Source: an uncultured Gammaproteobacteria bacterium
Lineage (GTDB): Bacteria; Pseudomonadota; Gammaproteobacteria; HK1
Reading direction: 5' to 3'
Length of the DNA stretch: 64,000 nt
NCBI GenBank assembly: GCA_958295465.1
Contig: OY282353.1
Coordinates: 868,001-932,000 of the forward strand
This document shows, piece after piece, positions 22,001 to 31,741 of this stretch. The notes below the pieces were generated by a model that was not told the DNA's origin, did no database searches, and saw only the letters and a list, made by a program, of their open reading frames with translations. Positions within the stretch are counted from its first letter, which is position 1. Every line of letters starts with the position of its first letter. A program made the translations under genes and the position numbers.

Positions 22001-23464
22001 CACCTTCCTCGTGGCCGGGATCCCCTGGCGTTTTCCGCGGCTTTATGCCGCGGCCTCATTGAAGCGGAATCGTCAGTGGCGCATGATGGAAAGGATGGCT
22101 GAGTTTTCCGCGGCTTTATGCCGCGGCCTCATTGAAGCGCTGCAGCACCCGGCAGTCCCGGGGGGCGATGGACGAGGTTTTCCGCGGCTTTATGCCGCGG
22201 CCTCATTGAAGCCGGAGAAGCTCGAGAGACTCCCGAGGGCGCGCCGGCGCGTTTTCCGCGGCTTTATGCCGCGGCCTCATTGAAGCGCCTGAGTACTCGC
22301 GTGCTGTGTGCGCGAGGATACACGTTTTCCGCGGCTTTATGCCGCGGCCTCATTGAAGCGCAAGGGCTCGTGACAGTGCCTACACTCCAGCGCCACGTTT
22401 TCCGCGGCTTTATGCCGCGGCCTCATTGAAGCCGGTCAGATTCCCGATCGTGTTCACCCCCGCAATGCCGTTTTCCGCGGCTTTATGCCGCGGCCTCATT
22501 GAAGCCCGCCGGGCTCATGTCCCAGATGCGGGATGCGGCTTCCGTTTTCCGCGGCTTTATGCCGCGGCCTCATTGAAGCGGCGCAGACGATGGACATGGC
22601 GCTGCAGCGCTTCGGTCGTTTTCCGCGGCTTTATGCCGCGGCCTCATTGAAGCGCGCATGGCTCACGCGCCTGGCGGACGGGATCGACTGGAGTTTTCCG
22701 CGGCTTTATGCCGCGGCCTCATTGAAGCCCGATTGATATCCAAGTTGGCAAGAAAGCGTCGCAAGATGTTTTCCGCGGCTTTATGCCGCGGCCTCATTGA
22801 AGCACTTCAAACGGGCCGTATGTGCCGGTGACGATGCGCTGTTTTCCGCGGCTTTATGCCGCGGCCTCATTGAAGCAAGGCTCCGTCCTCGCCACCGACG
22901 AGCCGTTCCTGATGTTTTCCGCGGCTTTATGCCGCGGCCTCATTGAAGCACCCCGGCGTTTCGGACCGAAGGTCAGCGTCGCCAGATGTTTTCCGCGGCT
23001 TTATGCCGCGGCCTCATTGAAGCCCGGTGGCCCCGGTGATGGCGGAGAGGTTGGCGACGCGTTTTCCGCGGCTTTATGCCGCGGCCTCATTGAAGCCTGT
23101 CGAACGCCATCAACATCAGCTTCCAGGACATGGCGGTTTTCCGCGGCTTTATGCCGCGGCCTCATTGAAGCCCCGGCACCCCCCCGGCAGATGCCGGGAG
23201 ATGATGGAGTTTTCCGCGGCTTTATGCCGTGGCCTCATTGAAGCAGCGAGCAGTACGCCGGCGTCGATCGGCTGGTGGCGGCGTTTTCCGCGGCTTTATG
23301 CCGCGGCCTCATTGAAGCCTGTCGAGCTTCACTTATCCGCGCACGGATACTCTCCGTTTTCCGCGGCTTTATGCCGCGGCCTCATTGAAGCTGGCTGGAA
23401 CGCGCGGCGGGGTGCGGGTGAAGCTCCCGTTTTCCGCGGCTTTATGCCGCGGCCTCATTGAAGC
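19093..23464 (+). CRISPR. CRISPR array, 60 repeats and 59 spacers (type I-G)
   Basis: The 36-bp repeat starts GTTTT, has a perfect 7-bp stem (CCGCGGC and GCCGCGG around TTTAT) and ends CCTCATTGAAGC. The hairpin suits processing by a Cas6-type domain, and the ATTGAAGC end would be the usual 8-nt 5' handle. I counted 60 repeats by position; spacers are 36-40 bp. All repeats read identically except number 57 (23209-23244), where GCCGCGG is GCCGTGG, which breaks one stem pair. The degenerate copy marks the old, trailer end. The spacer at 19936-19971 itself contains a 10-bp piece of the repeat (TTTTCCGCGG). The many reading frames across the array are translations of the repeat, not genes. Confidence 0.98.
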
Positions 23465-23631
23465 TGCCCAATCCCATCTCAAGCCCGGTTATCCGGCGGT
23501 GCTGGGCAACTGGGCCTTCGTCTCGGACCTTCGCACCGGAGCGTTCAGCGGCGGTGGGGGAGAGCAAGCCCTGCTCGGCGCGGCGTCCGGACAGATCATC
23601 TGGACCCGGTCCGGAGCGAGGGGGCGGCGCC

Positions 23632-23880
23632 GTGACGGAGCGCGTCCGGGCTGCCGTCATCGGCGGCGGCATCGCCGGTGCCGCGTCCTCTGCCGGCTGG
23701 CCGTACGCGGCTGGGCCGACACCTTGATGCTGGAACGAAGAGAGCTCATTTCCGGGTCGACTTGGCACGCGGCGGGCAACGTCACTTACTTCGGCCGCTA
23801 CCCCGGCCTCACCCGCCTCTACGTGGACTCGATCAGGACCTGCCTCGAGGCGGTGTCTCGCGCTGATCCGGGAGACCTGC
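23632..23880 (+). pseudogene. Fragment of a dimethylglycine/sarcosine dehydrogenase-like flavoprotein
   Basis: Downstream of the array a short, frameshifted N-terminus of an FAD oxidoreductase is visible. One frame gives MTERVRAAVIGGGIAGAAS, the dinucleotide-binding GxGxxG. Another frame continues with LAVRGWADTLMLERREL and SGSTWHAAGNVTYFGRYPG, then LTRLYVDSIRTCLEA. These strings are characteristic of the dimethylglycine/sarcosine dehydrogenase family, whose members are about 800 residues long; only about 80 codons remain. It fits the betaine genes that follow. The 167 bp between the array and this fragment hold nothing recognised. Confidence 0.7.
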
Positions 23881-24081
23881 GCCAGGAGCTATGTCCTTCC
23901 CAGCGACGCGATACGAGCGCCGGCCGCAACTGCCGCAACCATTGCCTGATTCGGAACGCCGTGCCACCATGTACCGTACACCCACGGCGCAAGTGCCCGG
24001 GACCCACGGGGCATCGCGCGCGGCAGCGCTTTCCCCGTTCTTCAAACCGCGACTGCAACACCTTGCAGGGGAGGCAGTGCC

Positions 24082-25620
24082 ATGAATACGACCACCCGCC
24101 GCAGATTCCTCCAGACCGGTGCCGCCGGTGCCGCCGCCCTCGCCGTCCCCATCCGCTTCGCACGCGCCGCCAAGAAGGGCGGCGTCATGCGCCTGGGCTC
24201 GGGACACGGCGCGACCTCCGACAGCTTCGATCCGGGAACCCATGAGCACGGTTTCACGATCGCCATGTCCCACGGGTACAACGGCTACCTGACCGAAGTG
24301 GCCAGTGACGGCTCGCTGGTCGGCCAGCTCGCCGAGAGCTGGGAAGCCTCCGCCGACGTCGCCACCTGGACCTTCAAGCTGCGCAAGGGCGTGACCTACC
24401 ACAACGGCCGGGAGGTCTCCGCCGAGGACGTCATCGCGTCCATCAACCACCACCTCGGCGAGGATTCGAAATCCGCCGCCAAGCCGATCGTGTCGCCGAT
24501 CACCGACATGAAGGCCGACGGCAAGCACACCGTGGTCTTCACCCTCGAAGCCGGCAACGCCGACTTCCCGTTCATCGTCGGCGACTACCACCTGCCGATC
24601 ATGCCGAGCGAGGGCGGCAAGCCCGACTGGCAGTCCGGCATCGGCGCGGGGGCGTACAGGGTCAAGAGCTTCGAACCGGGGGTGCGCATCGATCTGGAGA
24701 AGTACGCGGACCACTGGGATTCGGGCCGCGGGCACTTCGATGCGGTCACCATGATCACCATGGCCGACCCTGCCGCCCGCACCAACGCCATCATCACCGG
24801 CGAGGTCCATGCCATCGACCGGGTCGATCTGAAAACCGCGCACCTGCTGGCGCGCCGCAAGGGACTCACGGTGCATTCGATCGCCGGCAACCAGCACTAC
24901 ACCTTCCCGATGCGCACCCAGACCCCACCGTTCGACGACAACAACGTGCGTCTGGCCCTCAAGCACGCCATCGACCGCAAGGAGATGGTGGAGAAGATCC
25001 TGCATGGCTACGGCGTGGTGGGGAACGACCACCCGATCGGGCGCGGCCAGCGCTTCTTCGCCAAGGACCTGGAGCAGCGCGTCTACGACCCCGACAAGGC
25101 GAAGTACCACCTGAAGCAGGCGGGCATGGACTCGCTCTCGGTGGACTTGTACGTCGCGGATGCGGCTTTCGCGGGCGCCGTCGATGCGGGGGTGTTGTTC
25201 GCGGAGACCGCCAAGGCGGCGGGCATCGACCTGAACATCGTGCGCACCCCGAACGACGGCTACTGGAAGGACATATGGAACAAGAAGCCGTTCTGCGCCT
25301 GCTACTGGAGCGGGCGGGCGACCGCCGACTGGATGTTCTCGACCGCCTACGAGGCCGGGGTGCCCTGGAACGGCACCCAGTGGGAGCACGAGCGGTTCAA
25401 CCTGCTGCTCAAGGCGGCCCGGGCGGAGCTGGACGAGCCCAAGCGACGCGGGATGTACGCGGAGATGCAGCAGATCGTGCGCGACGAGGGCGGCCCCATC
25501 ATCCCGATGTTCGCCTCCTACGTCTTCGCCACGTCCGAGAAGCTGGCCCTGCCGGCGCAGATGGGCTCGAACTGGGACAAGGACGGCGAGCGCTGGATGG
25601 AACGCTGGTCGTTCGCGTGA
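24082..25620 (+). CDS. Family-5 (peptide/oligopeptide-type) ABC solute-binding protein
   Basis: A 512-residue periplasmic binding protein of the SBP_bac_5 family. The N-terminus has a twin-arginine signal (TTRRRFLQTGAAGAAALAVP) followed by an Ala-rich cleavage region (ARAAKKGG). Family landmarks are QLAESWEASADVATWTFKLRKGVTYHNG and the later VRLALKHAIDRKEMVEKILHGYG. The ATG follows GGGGAGG. Members bind peptides, but also nickel, glutathione, opines and other solutes, so the ligand is open. No permease or ATPase of the matching type lies beside it, so it is an orphan in this window. Confidence 0.88.
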   Translation: MNTTTRRRFLQTGAAGAAALAVPIRFARAAKKGGVMRLGSGHGATSDSFDPGTHEHGFTIAMSHGYNGYLTEVASDGSLVGQLAESWEASADVATWTFKLRKGVTYHNGREVSAEDVIASINHHLGEDSKSAAKPIVSPITDMKADGKHTVVFTLEAGNADFPFIVGDYHLPIMPSEGGKPDWQSGIGAGAYRVKSFEPGVRIDLEKYADHWDSGRGHFDAVTMITMADPAARTNAIITGEVHAIDRVDLKTAHLLARRKGLTVHSIAGNQHYTFPMRTQTPPFDDNNVRLALKHAIDRKEMVEKILHGYGVVGNDHPIGRGQRFFAKDLEQRVYDPDKAKYHLKQAGMDSLSVDLYVADAAFAGAVDAGVLFAETAKAAGIDLNIVRTPNDGYWKDIWNKKPFCACYWSGRATADWMFSTAYEAGVPWNGTQWEHERFNLLLKAARAELDEPKRRGMYAEMQQIVRDEGGPIIPMFASYVFATSEKLALPAQMGSNWDKDGERWMERWSFA

Positions 25621-25746
25621 TCCGGGCCGGGCACTGACGGCAAGAACGATCCGGCCGGCGCGACGCGGTGTCGCGTCGCGCCGGCCGGGATGCGCGTTGC
25701 CAGACTCGTGCGCACATTTGCCGCTCCCGAGAACCGGAGGCTTCCA

Positions 25747-26244
25747 GTGTCGCCGCACCGGTTCGCCCTGAACTCCGCCGTTCTGGCCGCCGCGGTCCTG
25801 CTGCTCGTCACCACGGGTTGCAGCGAAGAGAGCACACCTCCCAAGCCCGGGCCGTCCGGTGGTGCGGGAAGCTCCGCGCCCGCGGCCGTGCCGGAGGAGA
25901 AGGGCTCGGCGGCCCCGATCACGCTCGACGTCACCGCGGACAAGACTCACGCGGTGCAGCCGGGCGACGAGATCCGCATCGAACTGAACCTGGAAGGATT
26001 CGTTCTCGACGATTCGAAAATCGGCGCCGAGGCGGAGCCGGGCGCCGGCCACTACCACGTGTATCTGGGCGATCCGGGCGGGAAGCCGCTGCTCGTCTCG
26101 GCCGATGCAAGCGCTGTCGTGAAGGTGCCGCCCGACGTCAACGACGGGACGCATACGCTACGGGTCCAGCTTCGCAGCCACGACCATTCACCGCTCGACC
26201 CGCCGGTCGAGGCCGTGGTCCGCCTCATCATCTACCGCCTTTGA
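25747..26244 (+). CDS. Small lipoprotein with a DUF4399-like domain
   Basis: A 165-residue exported protein. The signal peptide ALNSAVLAAAVLLLVTTGC ends in a lipobox (VTTGC), so it should be anchored by a lipidated Cys. A Pro/Gly/Ser-rich linker follows, then a beta-rich domain with GAGHYHVYLGDPGG and DGTHTLRVQLRSHDHSPL, resembling DUF4399-type domains. The GTG at 25747 has CGGAGG six bases upstream and fits the signal peptide; an ATG at 25690 would add an unlikely basic prefix. It lies between two solute-binding protein genes. Function unknown. Confidence 0.7.
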   Translation: MSPHRFALNSAVLAAAVLLLVTTGCSEESTPPKPGPSGGAGSSAPAAVPEEKGSAAPITLDVTADKTHAVQPGDEIRIELNLEGFVLDDSKIGAEAEPGAGHYHVYLGDPGGKPLLVSADASAVVKVPPDVNDGTHTLRVQLRSHDHSPLDPPVEAVVRLIIYRL

Positions 26245-26524
26245 AATCCGGAGCCGCCGGGCCTTGCGAGTACCGCCCGCCGTCGCGAGACGGCCGCCTG
26301 TCCCGGCAACGGGGACGACGGATCACGGAGCCGGCGACCCTCCACCTTCCGCGGGGATGAGCGCGACGCAGGCAGTCGTCGAGCCGGCGTCCATCATCGG
26401 CGTATCGCGGGGCACCGATCTGCGCGGCAGTGAAGGCGGCGATCCGCTGCCTCGCCTCCTTGCGCTCCGGCCTGCGGCTCTGAAAGGTATGATGCCCATC
26501 CCCGACCAGGAAAGGAGAGAGACG

Positions 26525-27475
26525 ATGAAGAAACCTGCCATGTGGCTCACGATGGCAATGCTGGCCGCGGTGGGGCTCGCCGGCTCGGCGACCACGGCGG
26601 CCGTGGAGTCGAAGGATCCGATCAAGCTCACCATCCACGACTGGACCGGCCAGTACATCACCACCCACATCATGGGCGCGGTGCTCGATGAGATGGGCTA
26701 CAACGTCGAGTACGTGCAGGCCGATTACATCGCGCAGTTCGCGGGCCTGGAGAGCGGCGATCTGCACGTCGCGATGGAGATATGGGAGACCACCGGCAAG
26801 GACGCGATGGAGGCGTCGCTCGCGACCGGCAAGACGGTCGATCTCGACGAGACCGGCATGGTCGCGATCGAGGAATGGTGGTATCCGATGTACATGAAGG
26901 AGAAATGCCCGGGACTGCCCGACTGGAAGGCGCTCAACGGGTGCGCGGCGACGTTCGCCACGCCGGAGACCCATCCGAAGGGCCGCTATCTCGGCGGTCC
27001 GGTCACCTGGGGCGGTTACGACGACGAGCGCGCCGATGCGCTTGGCCTCGACTACGAAGTCGTGCACGCCGGCACCGACGCCGCGCTCTTCGCCGAGCTC
27101 GAATCCGCGGTGCAGCGACAGGCGCCGATCCTGCTCTGGATCTATACGCCGCACTGGGCGCCCATCAAGTACGAGGGCGAGTGGGTCGATTTTCCGCGCT
27201 ACACCGACGAGTGCTACAAGGACCCGAAGTGGGGCATGAACCCCGACAAGGCCTACGACTGCGGCAAGCCGCGCGGCTGGATCAAGAAGGTCGGCTGGAA
27301 GGGCGGCGAGGAAAAATGGCCGAATGCCTATCAGGCGGTTCGCAACTTCAGGATCACCAACCAGGAAATGGGTGCGATGGTCGGCCGGGTGGACCTCGAC
27401 GGCAAGAGCGTCGACGAGGTGGTGGCGGCCTGGATGGAGAAGAACAGGGACCGCTGGATGGCCTGGACGCAATAG
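26525..27475 (+). CDS. Glycine betaine/choline-type ABC substrate-binding protein (OpuAC/ProX family)
   Basis: A 316-residue periplasmic protein binding quaternary amines. After a Sec signal (MKKPAMWLTMAMLAAVGLAG) the mature part opens with KLTIHDWTGQYITTHIMGAVLDEMGY. The aromatic-rich ligand region includes MEIWETTGK, EEWWYPMYM and LLWIYTPHWAP, as expected for trimethylammonium binding by a Trp/Tyr cage. The ATG at 26525 follows GGAAAGGAGAGAG; the frame extends to 26264 without another ribosome site. It is upstream of the ProW-like permease at 27785, with a 309-bp gap. Confidence 0.9.
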   Translation: MKKPAMWLTMAMLAAVGLAGSATTAAVESKDPIKLTIHDWTGQYITTHIMGAVLDEMGYNVEYVQADYIAQFAGLESGDLHVAMEIWETTGKDAMEASLATGKTVDLDETGMVAIEEWWYPMYMKEKCPGLPDWKALNGCAATFATPETHPKGRYLGGPVTWGGYDDERADALGLDYEVVHAGTDAALFAELESAVQRQAPILLWIYTPHWAPIKYEGEWVDFPRYTDECYKDPKWGMNPDKAYDCGKPRGWIKKVGWKGGEEKWPNAYQAVRNFRITNQEMGAMVGRVDLDGKSVDEVVAAWMEKNRDRWMAWTQ

Positions 27476-27784
27476 TCCGGTCGTCTGCCGGCCCATTGTC
27501 CGAACCCGCAGCGCGGGCTGCCGTCCGGCGGCCCGCGCATTCCCGCCGAATCGTCGCGAGCCCTTGATGTCCGCCGATTCCGGACCACGCGACCACAGAC
27601 CCGATCGGTGCGATGCGCGGCGCGGGCCTGCACGTCCGGGAGGACGAGGCTTCGTGATCATGGGACCGTCGAGACCCGGCAAACCGACCTTGGCGTGTCG
27701 CGTATCGCGACTGATCGGTCTCACCGCGGGCCGGACCCTTTTCGACCGTGAAGCCCTTCCGGCGATGCCGGAGAAGAGGCCCGC
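27476..27784. other. Intergenic gap inside the betaine locus
   Basis: 309 bp between the binding protein and the permease. No conserved reading frame, repeat or clear terminator is seen. It is where an ATPase gene would be expected in some relatives, but no ATPase motif is present. Confidence 0.5.
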
Positions 27785-29785
27785 GTGACCGCGACGCTAC
27801 ACGCCCGGCCGCGCGCGACGTGGCCGGGGCGTTACGCGATCGCCTGGAGTGCGTTGCTCGTCTTCGCGCTCGCTGCGCACCTTGGCCGCGAGGCGCTCCC
27901 CGCCGTGGCCGTCTGGCCCGAACCCTGGATCATCCCGTTGCGCTACTGGATCAGCGACTTCATGAAGTGGCTGATCAACGACTTCGATCTGGGACTCTTC
28001 ACCTTCCGGGAGTTGACCCGCTCGATCGCGTGGCTGCTCGAATGGCCGCTGCGCGCCGTGCAGAGCCTGCTGGCCGAGGGCTTCTCGCGCGGTATCGGGC
28101 GCGACGCGGAAGAGGTCTTTCCGCGGGTGCCGTGGGTTGCACTGATCGCCGTGTGCGCGCTGATGGGGCTTTCTGCCCGCGGCTTCGGCCTCGCGGCGCT
28201 GGTCGCCGGGGCATTCCTCTACCTCGCGGTCTTCGGCCAGTGGGACAGCGCGATGGTGACGCTTTCCTCGATCGCGATCGCGGTGCCGATCGGGGCGGGC
28301 GCGGGTCTCCTGCTCGGGATCGCGGGGTTCCGCTCGCCCCGGCTCGAACGCGCGCTCGTCCCCTTGCTGGACCTCATGCAGACGGTGCCGATCTTCGCCT
28401 ACCTGGTGCCGGTCCTCTTCCTGTTCGGGTTCGGCCCGGTGGCCGCGATGATCGCGACCGTCATCTATGCGACACCGCCGATGGTGCGGGTGACGATGCT
28501 CGCGCTGCACCAGGTGCCGGCCGAGGTGGTCGAGTTCGGGCGCATGGCCGGCTGCTCGCGCCGGCAGCTCCTGTGGAAGGTGCTGGTGCCGTCGGCCCGC
28601 CCCTCACTGATGGTCGGCGTCAACCAGGTGGTCATGCTCTCGCTCAACATGGTCATCATCGCTTCGATGATCGGCGCGGGCGGCCTCGGATACGACGTGC
28701 TGACCTCGCTCAAGCGCCTGCGGATCGGAGACGGCATGGAGGCCGGCCTCGCCATCACGCTGCTCGCCATCGCGCTCGATCGGCTCTCCCAGGCGTTCGC
28801 GAACCGCCCGCCTCCATCGCACGGCGATGCGGCACCGCCCTTCGTGCACCGCCACCGGTTCCTGCTCGCGGCGCTCGCGGTGCTTGCGATCGCCTGGATC
28901 GCGGGCGCCGCCGTCCCCGCGCTGCAGGACTATCCGGAGCGATTCGAGATCACCACCGCAGGGATGTGGTCGGCGCTCATCAAGTGGATCAACGTCAACT
29001 TCTACGAGACGCTGGAAGCGGCCAAGACCTGGCTGCTGTTCAACCTCCTGATCCCGGTCAAGCGCTTCCTGACCACCGTGCCGTGGCCGGCGGTGGTCGC
29101 CGCGGCCGCCATCGCCGGACACTGGCTCGGAGGCTGGCGTCTCGCGACCCTCACCGGTTCGCTGGTGCTGTTCATGGCGGTATCGGGGAACTGGGAGAAA
29201 TCGATGACCACGGTCTACCTCTGCGGGGTGTCGGTACTGATCGCCTCGATCATCGGGATCCCGATCGGCATCTGGGCGGCGGGAAACGATCGGGTGCACC
29301 ACGTCGTGCAGGTGGTCATCGACACGCTCCAGACCCTGCCCTCCTTCGTGTACCTGATCCCGGTGGTGATGCTGTTCCGGGTTGGAGACTTCTCGGCGCT
29401 GATCGCGGTGGTCGCCTACGCGGTGGCGCCCGCGGTGCGCTATACCGCGCACGGGATCCGGCAGGTTCCGGCGCATCTCGTCGAAGCGGCGACCGCGGCC
29501 GGCTGCACGCGCCGGCAGACGTTGTGGAAAGTGCAGCTTCCGATCGCGCTCCCGGAGATCGTGCTCGGCATCAACCAGACCATCATGCTGGCGCTCAGCA
29601 TGCTGGTGATCACCGCGCTCGTCGGCACCCGCGATCTCGGCCAGGAGGTCTACATCGCGCTGACCAAGGCCGATACCGGGCGCGGTATCGTGGCGGGTCT
29701 GTGCGTCGCATTCATCGCGATCGTTCCGGACCGCCTGATCGGCGCCTGGACTCGGCGCAAGAAGCAGGAACTGGGTCTCGATTGA
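27785..29785 (+). CDS. Tandem-fused ProW-like betaine ABC permease
   Basis: A 666-residue inner-membrane permease made of two homologous halves, each with the BPD_transp_1 core. The first half has LLDLMQTVPIFAYLVPVLFLFG and an EAA loop MAGCSRRQLLWKVLVPSARPS. The second has VVIDTLQTLPSFVYLIPVV and AAGCTRRQTLWKVQLPIALPE. One chain therefore supplies both transmembrane domains of a ProW/OpuAB-type transporter. The start is GTG at 27785 after GGAGAAGAGG. It should work with the binding protein at 26525. No ProV-type ATPase gene is present in the window, so the energiser must be encoded elsewhere or be shared. Confidence 0.9.
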   Translation: MTATLHARPRATWPGRYAIAWSALLVFALAAHLGREALPAVAVWPEPWIIPLRYWISDFMKWLINDFDLGLFTFRELTRSIAWLLEWPLRAVQSLLAEGFSRGIGRDAEEVFPRVPWVALIAVCALMGLSARGFGLAALVAGAFLYLAVFGQWDSAMVTLSSIAIAVPIGAGAGLLLGIAGFRSPRLERALVPLLDLMQTVPIFAYLVPVLFLFGFGPVAAMIATVIYATPPMVRVTMLALHQVPAEVVEFGRMAGCSRRQLLWKVLVPSARPSLMVGVNQVVMLSLNMVIIASMIGAGGLGYDVLTSLKRLRIGDGMEAGLAITLLAIALDRLSQAFANRPPPSHGDAAPPFVHRHRFLLAALAVLAIAWIAGAAVPALQDYPERFEITTAGMWSALIKWINVNFYETLEAAKTWLLFNLLIPVKRFLTTVPWPAVVAAAAIAGHWLGGWRLATLTGSLVLFMAVSGNWEKSMTTVYLCGVSVLIASIIGIPIGIWAAGNDRVHHVVQVVIDTLQTLPSFVYLIPVVMLFRVGDFSALIAVVAYAVAPAVRYTAHGIRQVPAHLVEAATAAGCTRRQTLWKVQLPIALPEIVLGINQTIMLALSMLVITALVGTRDLGQEVYIALTKADTGRGIVAGLCVAFIAIVPDRLIGAWTRRKKQELGLD

Positions 29786-29878
29786 CACACTGATGTTGAA
29801 GCCCGGCACATGCCCCGCCTCCGGAGTGGCGCAAGAAGCAGGAGCCGGGCCTCGATCGAACCAAGGAGCATTCCCCTC

Positions 29879-30748
29879 ATGACCATCCACATGGAACGCG
29901 CCGCGCGCCTCGCCTGCTGGAAGGGCGCAGTCACACCGGAGCCGCTGGGCGGCGGGATCACCAACGTCAACTTCGTCGTCGAGGACACCGGCGAGCGCTA
30001 CGTCGTGCGTATCGGCGAGGACATTCCGGAACACGGGGTATACCGCGTGAACGAGCTGGCCGCGGCGCGGGCGGCGCACGCCGCCGGGATCTCGCCGGAG
30101 ATCGTCCATGCCGAGCCGGGAGCGCTGGTGATGCGATGGGTGGACGGACGCACCCTCGACCCCGCCGGCGTGCGCGAGCCGGCCTGCCTCGAACGCATCC
30201 TCGACACCGTGGGCCGTTGTCACCGGGAGACCCCGCTGCATTTCCGCGGCCCGACTCCCATCTTCTGGGTCTTCCAGGTGGTGCGCGACTATGCCCGGAC
30301 CTTGCGCGAGGACGGGAGCCGGATGACGGGGCGGATCGACGAATTCCTCGCCCGCGCCGCCCACCTCGAATCGGTGGTGGGCCCGGTCGAGATCGTCTTC
30401 GGCCACAACGATCTGCTCGCGGCGAACTTCATCGACGACGGGGATCGAATCTGGCTGATCGACTGGGAGTACGCCGGGTTCAACAGCCCGCTCTTCGATC
30501 TCGGCGGGCTTGCCGCGAACAACGCGCTGGATGCCGGGGAGGAGCACCGGATGCTCGAATGCTACTTCGGAACGCCGCCCGGCGAGGCCCGGCTCGCGAG
30601 CTACGCGGCGATGAAATGTGCCTCCGCACTGCGCGAGGCGATGTGGAGCATGGTCTCGGAGACGCGCTCGGAGATCGACTTCGACTACGTCGCCTACACC
30701 GGGGAGAATCTCGAACGTTTCGAGCGGGCCTGGGAAGCAGTGGCGTAA
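29879..30748 (+). CDS. Choline/ethanolamine kinase-like phosphotransferase
   Basis: A 289-residue protein of the aminoglycoside phosphotransferase/choline kinase fold. The N-lobe has LGGGITNVNFVV and RYVVRIGED. The catalytic loop is GHNDLLAANF (Brenner-type H-N-D...N), and the metal-binding Asp is in IWLIDWEYAGFN, as in choline kinases. Phosphorylation of choline or a related amino alcohol is likely, in keeping with the betaine transporter upstream. The ATG at 29879 follows AAGGAG; a longer start at 29810 is Arg-rich and unlike the family. It converges with the first purine operon, 71 bp downstream. Confidence 0.85.
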   Translation: MTIHMERAARLACWKGAVTPEPLGGGITNVNFVVEDTGERYVVRIGEDIPEHGVYRVNELAAARAAHAAGISPEIVHAEPGALVMRWVDGRTLDPAGVREPACLERILDTVGRCHRETPLHFRGPTPIFWVFQVVRDYARTLREDGSRMTGRIDEFLARAAHLESVVGPVEIVFGHNDLLAANFIDDGDRIWLIDWEYAGFNSPLFDLGGLAANNALDAGEEHRMLECYFGTPPGEARLASYAAMKCASALREAMWSMVSETRSEIDFDYVAYTGENLERFERAWEAVA

Positions 30749-30819
30749 CGAGCGCGCGGGACCGCACGTGCGGCGAGAATGCAGGCGGGCTTCCCGCCGC
30801 CCACCCTCACCCTCGCTGG

Positions 30820-31740
30820 TCAGTGGCCCGGACGGAAGGGCTTGGCAAGGGAGGCGGGGAAGTTCACCTTCTGCATCCGGCGGTTCCGCGAGATGAGCAC
30901 GAGCACGAGGATCGTCGCCAGATAGGGGAGCGCGGAGAGGAACTCGGAGGGAACGCCGATCCCCTGGCTCTGGGCGTGGAACTGGAGGATGTTCACGCCC
31001 CCGAAGAGCAGCGCGCCCAGCAGCACGCGAAGCGGCCGCCAGCTCGCGAAGACGACCAGCGCGAGCGCGATCCAGCCCCGGCCCGAGGTCATGTTCTCCA
31101 CCCACAGCGGAGTGTAGGCCAGCGCGAGGTAGGCCCCGCCGAGGCCCGCCATGGCCCCGCCGAAGACGACCGTGGCGTAGCGGATCGGGATCACCTTGTA
31201 GCCGATGTCGTGCGCGGCCTGCGGGTTCTCGCCGATGATCCGGATGACCAGCCCCGCCCTGGTGCGGTACAGCACCCACCAGACGGCGCCGAACAGGACG
31301 AGCGCCAGATACACCATCGGGTCGTATCCGAACAGCACCGGCCCGATGATGGGAACCTCCGAGAGCACCGGGACGTGGATCGGTCCGACGGGCTCGATCG
31401 GCGCCGCGCCGAAGTTCCGTCCGAGGAAGCCGGAGAGTCCGCCTCCCAGGATCGCGAGGGCGATCCCGGCCGCGTACTGGTTGGCGAGCAGGGTGAGGGC
31501 GAGCACCCCGAACAGGAGCGACGACGCCGCGCCGGCGGCGACTGCGGCCAGCACCGCGACCGGCGCCGGATAGCCCGCGAACGACAGGGAGAAGGCGGTC
31601 ACCGCGCCGATCAGCATCATGCCCTCGATGCCGAGGTTCAGCACCCCCGAACGCTCCACCACCAGCTCGCCCATCGCCGCGAAGAGCAGCGGGGTCGCGG
31701 CGATGACCGTTCCGGTGACGATCGCGATCGCGACGTCCAC
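30820..31740 (-). CDS. BMP-type (purine nucleoside) ABC permease 2, operon 1
   Basis: A 306-residue integral membrane protein of the BPD_transp_2 family, similar in plan to YufQ/NupQ-type subunits. It shows VVERSGVLNLGIEGMMLIGA early, NPQAAHDIGYKVIPIRYATVVFGGAMAGLGGAYL in the middle and SGRGWIALALVVFASWRPLR before the last helices; all three have counterparts in the second operon (37553-38494). It is the last gene of the operon and is separated from permease 1 by a single base. Imported substrates of this transporter class are nucleosides and purine bases. Confidence 0.9.
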   Translation of the reverse strand: MDVAIAIVTGTVIAATPLLFAAMGELVVERSGVLNLGIEGMMLIGAVTAFSLSFAGYPAPVAVLAAVAAGAASSLLFGVLALTLLANQYAAGIALAILGGGLSGFLGRNFGAAPIEPVGPIHVPVLSEVPIIGPVLFGYDPMVYLALVLFGAVWWVLYRTRAGLVIRIIGENPQAAHDIGYKVIPIRYATVVFGGAMAGLGGAYLALAYTPLWVENMTSGRGWIALALVVFASWRPLRVLLGALLFGGVNILQFHAQSQGIGVPSEFLSALPYLATILVLVLISRNRRMQKVNFPASLAKPFRPGH

Positions 31741-31741
31741 G

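Noticed and set aside
19119..23461. Many 60-170 codon reading frames on both strands with repeated peptides such as FSAALCRGLIEA or ASMRPRHKAAEN
   Set aside because: They are translations of the CRISPR repeat; no ribosome sites and the spacing follows the array exactly.
23833..26154. A minus-strand frame of 773 codons opposite the family-5 binding protein
   Set aside because: Low-complexity shadow of the coding strand; no domain or ribosome site.
28604..31279. A minus-strand frame of 891 codons opposite the permease and choline kinase genes
   Set aside because: Arg/Gly/Pro/His-rich composition without motifs; it mirrors well-supported plus-strand genes and is a high-GC shadow.
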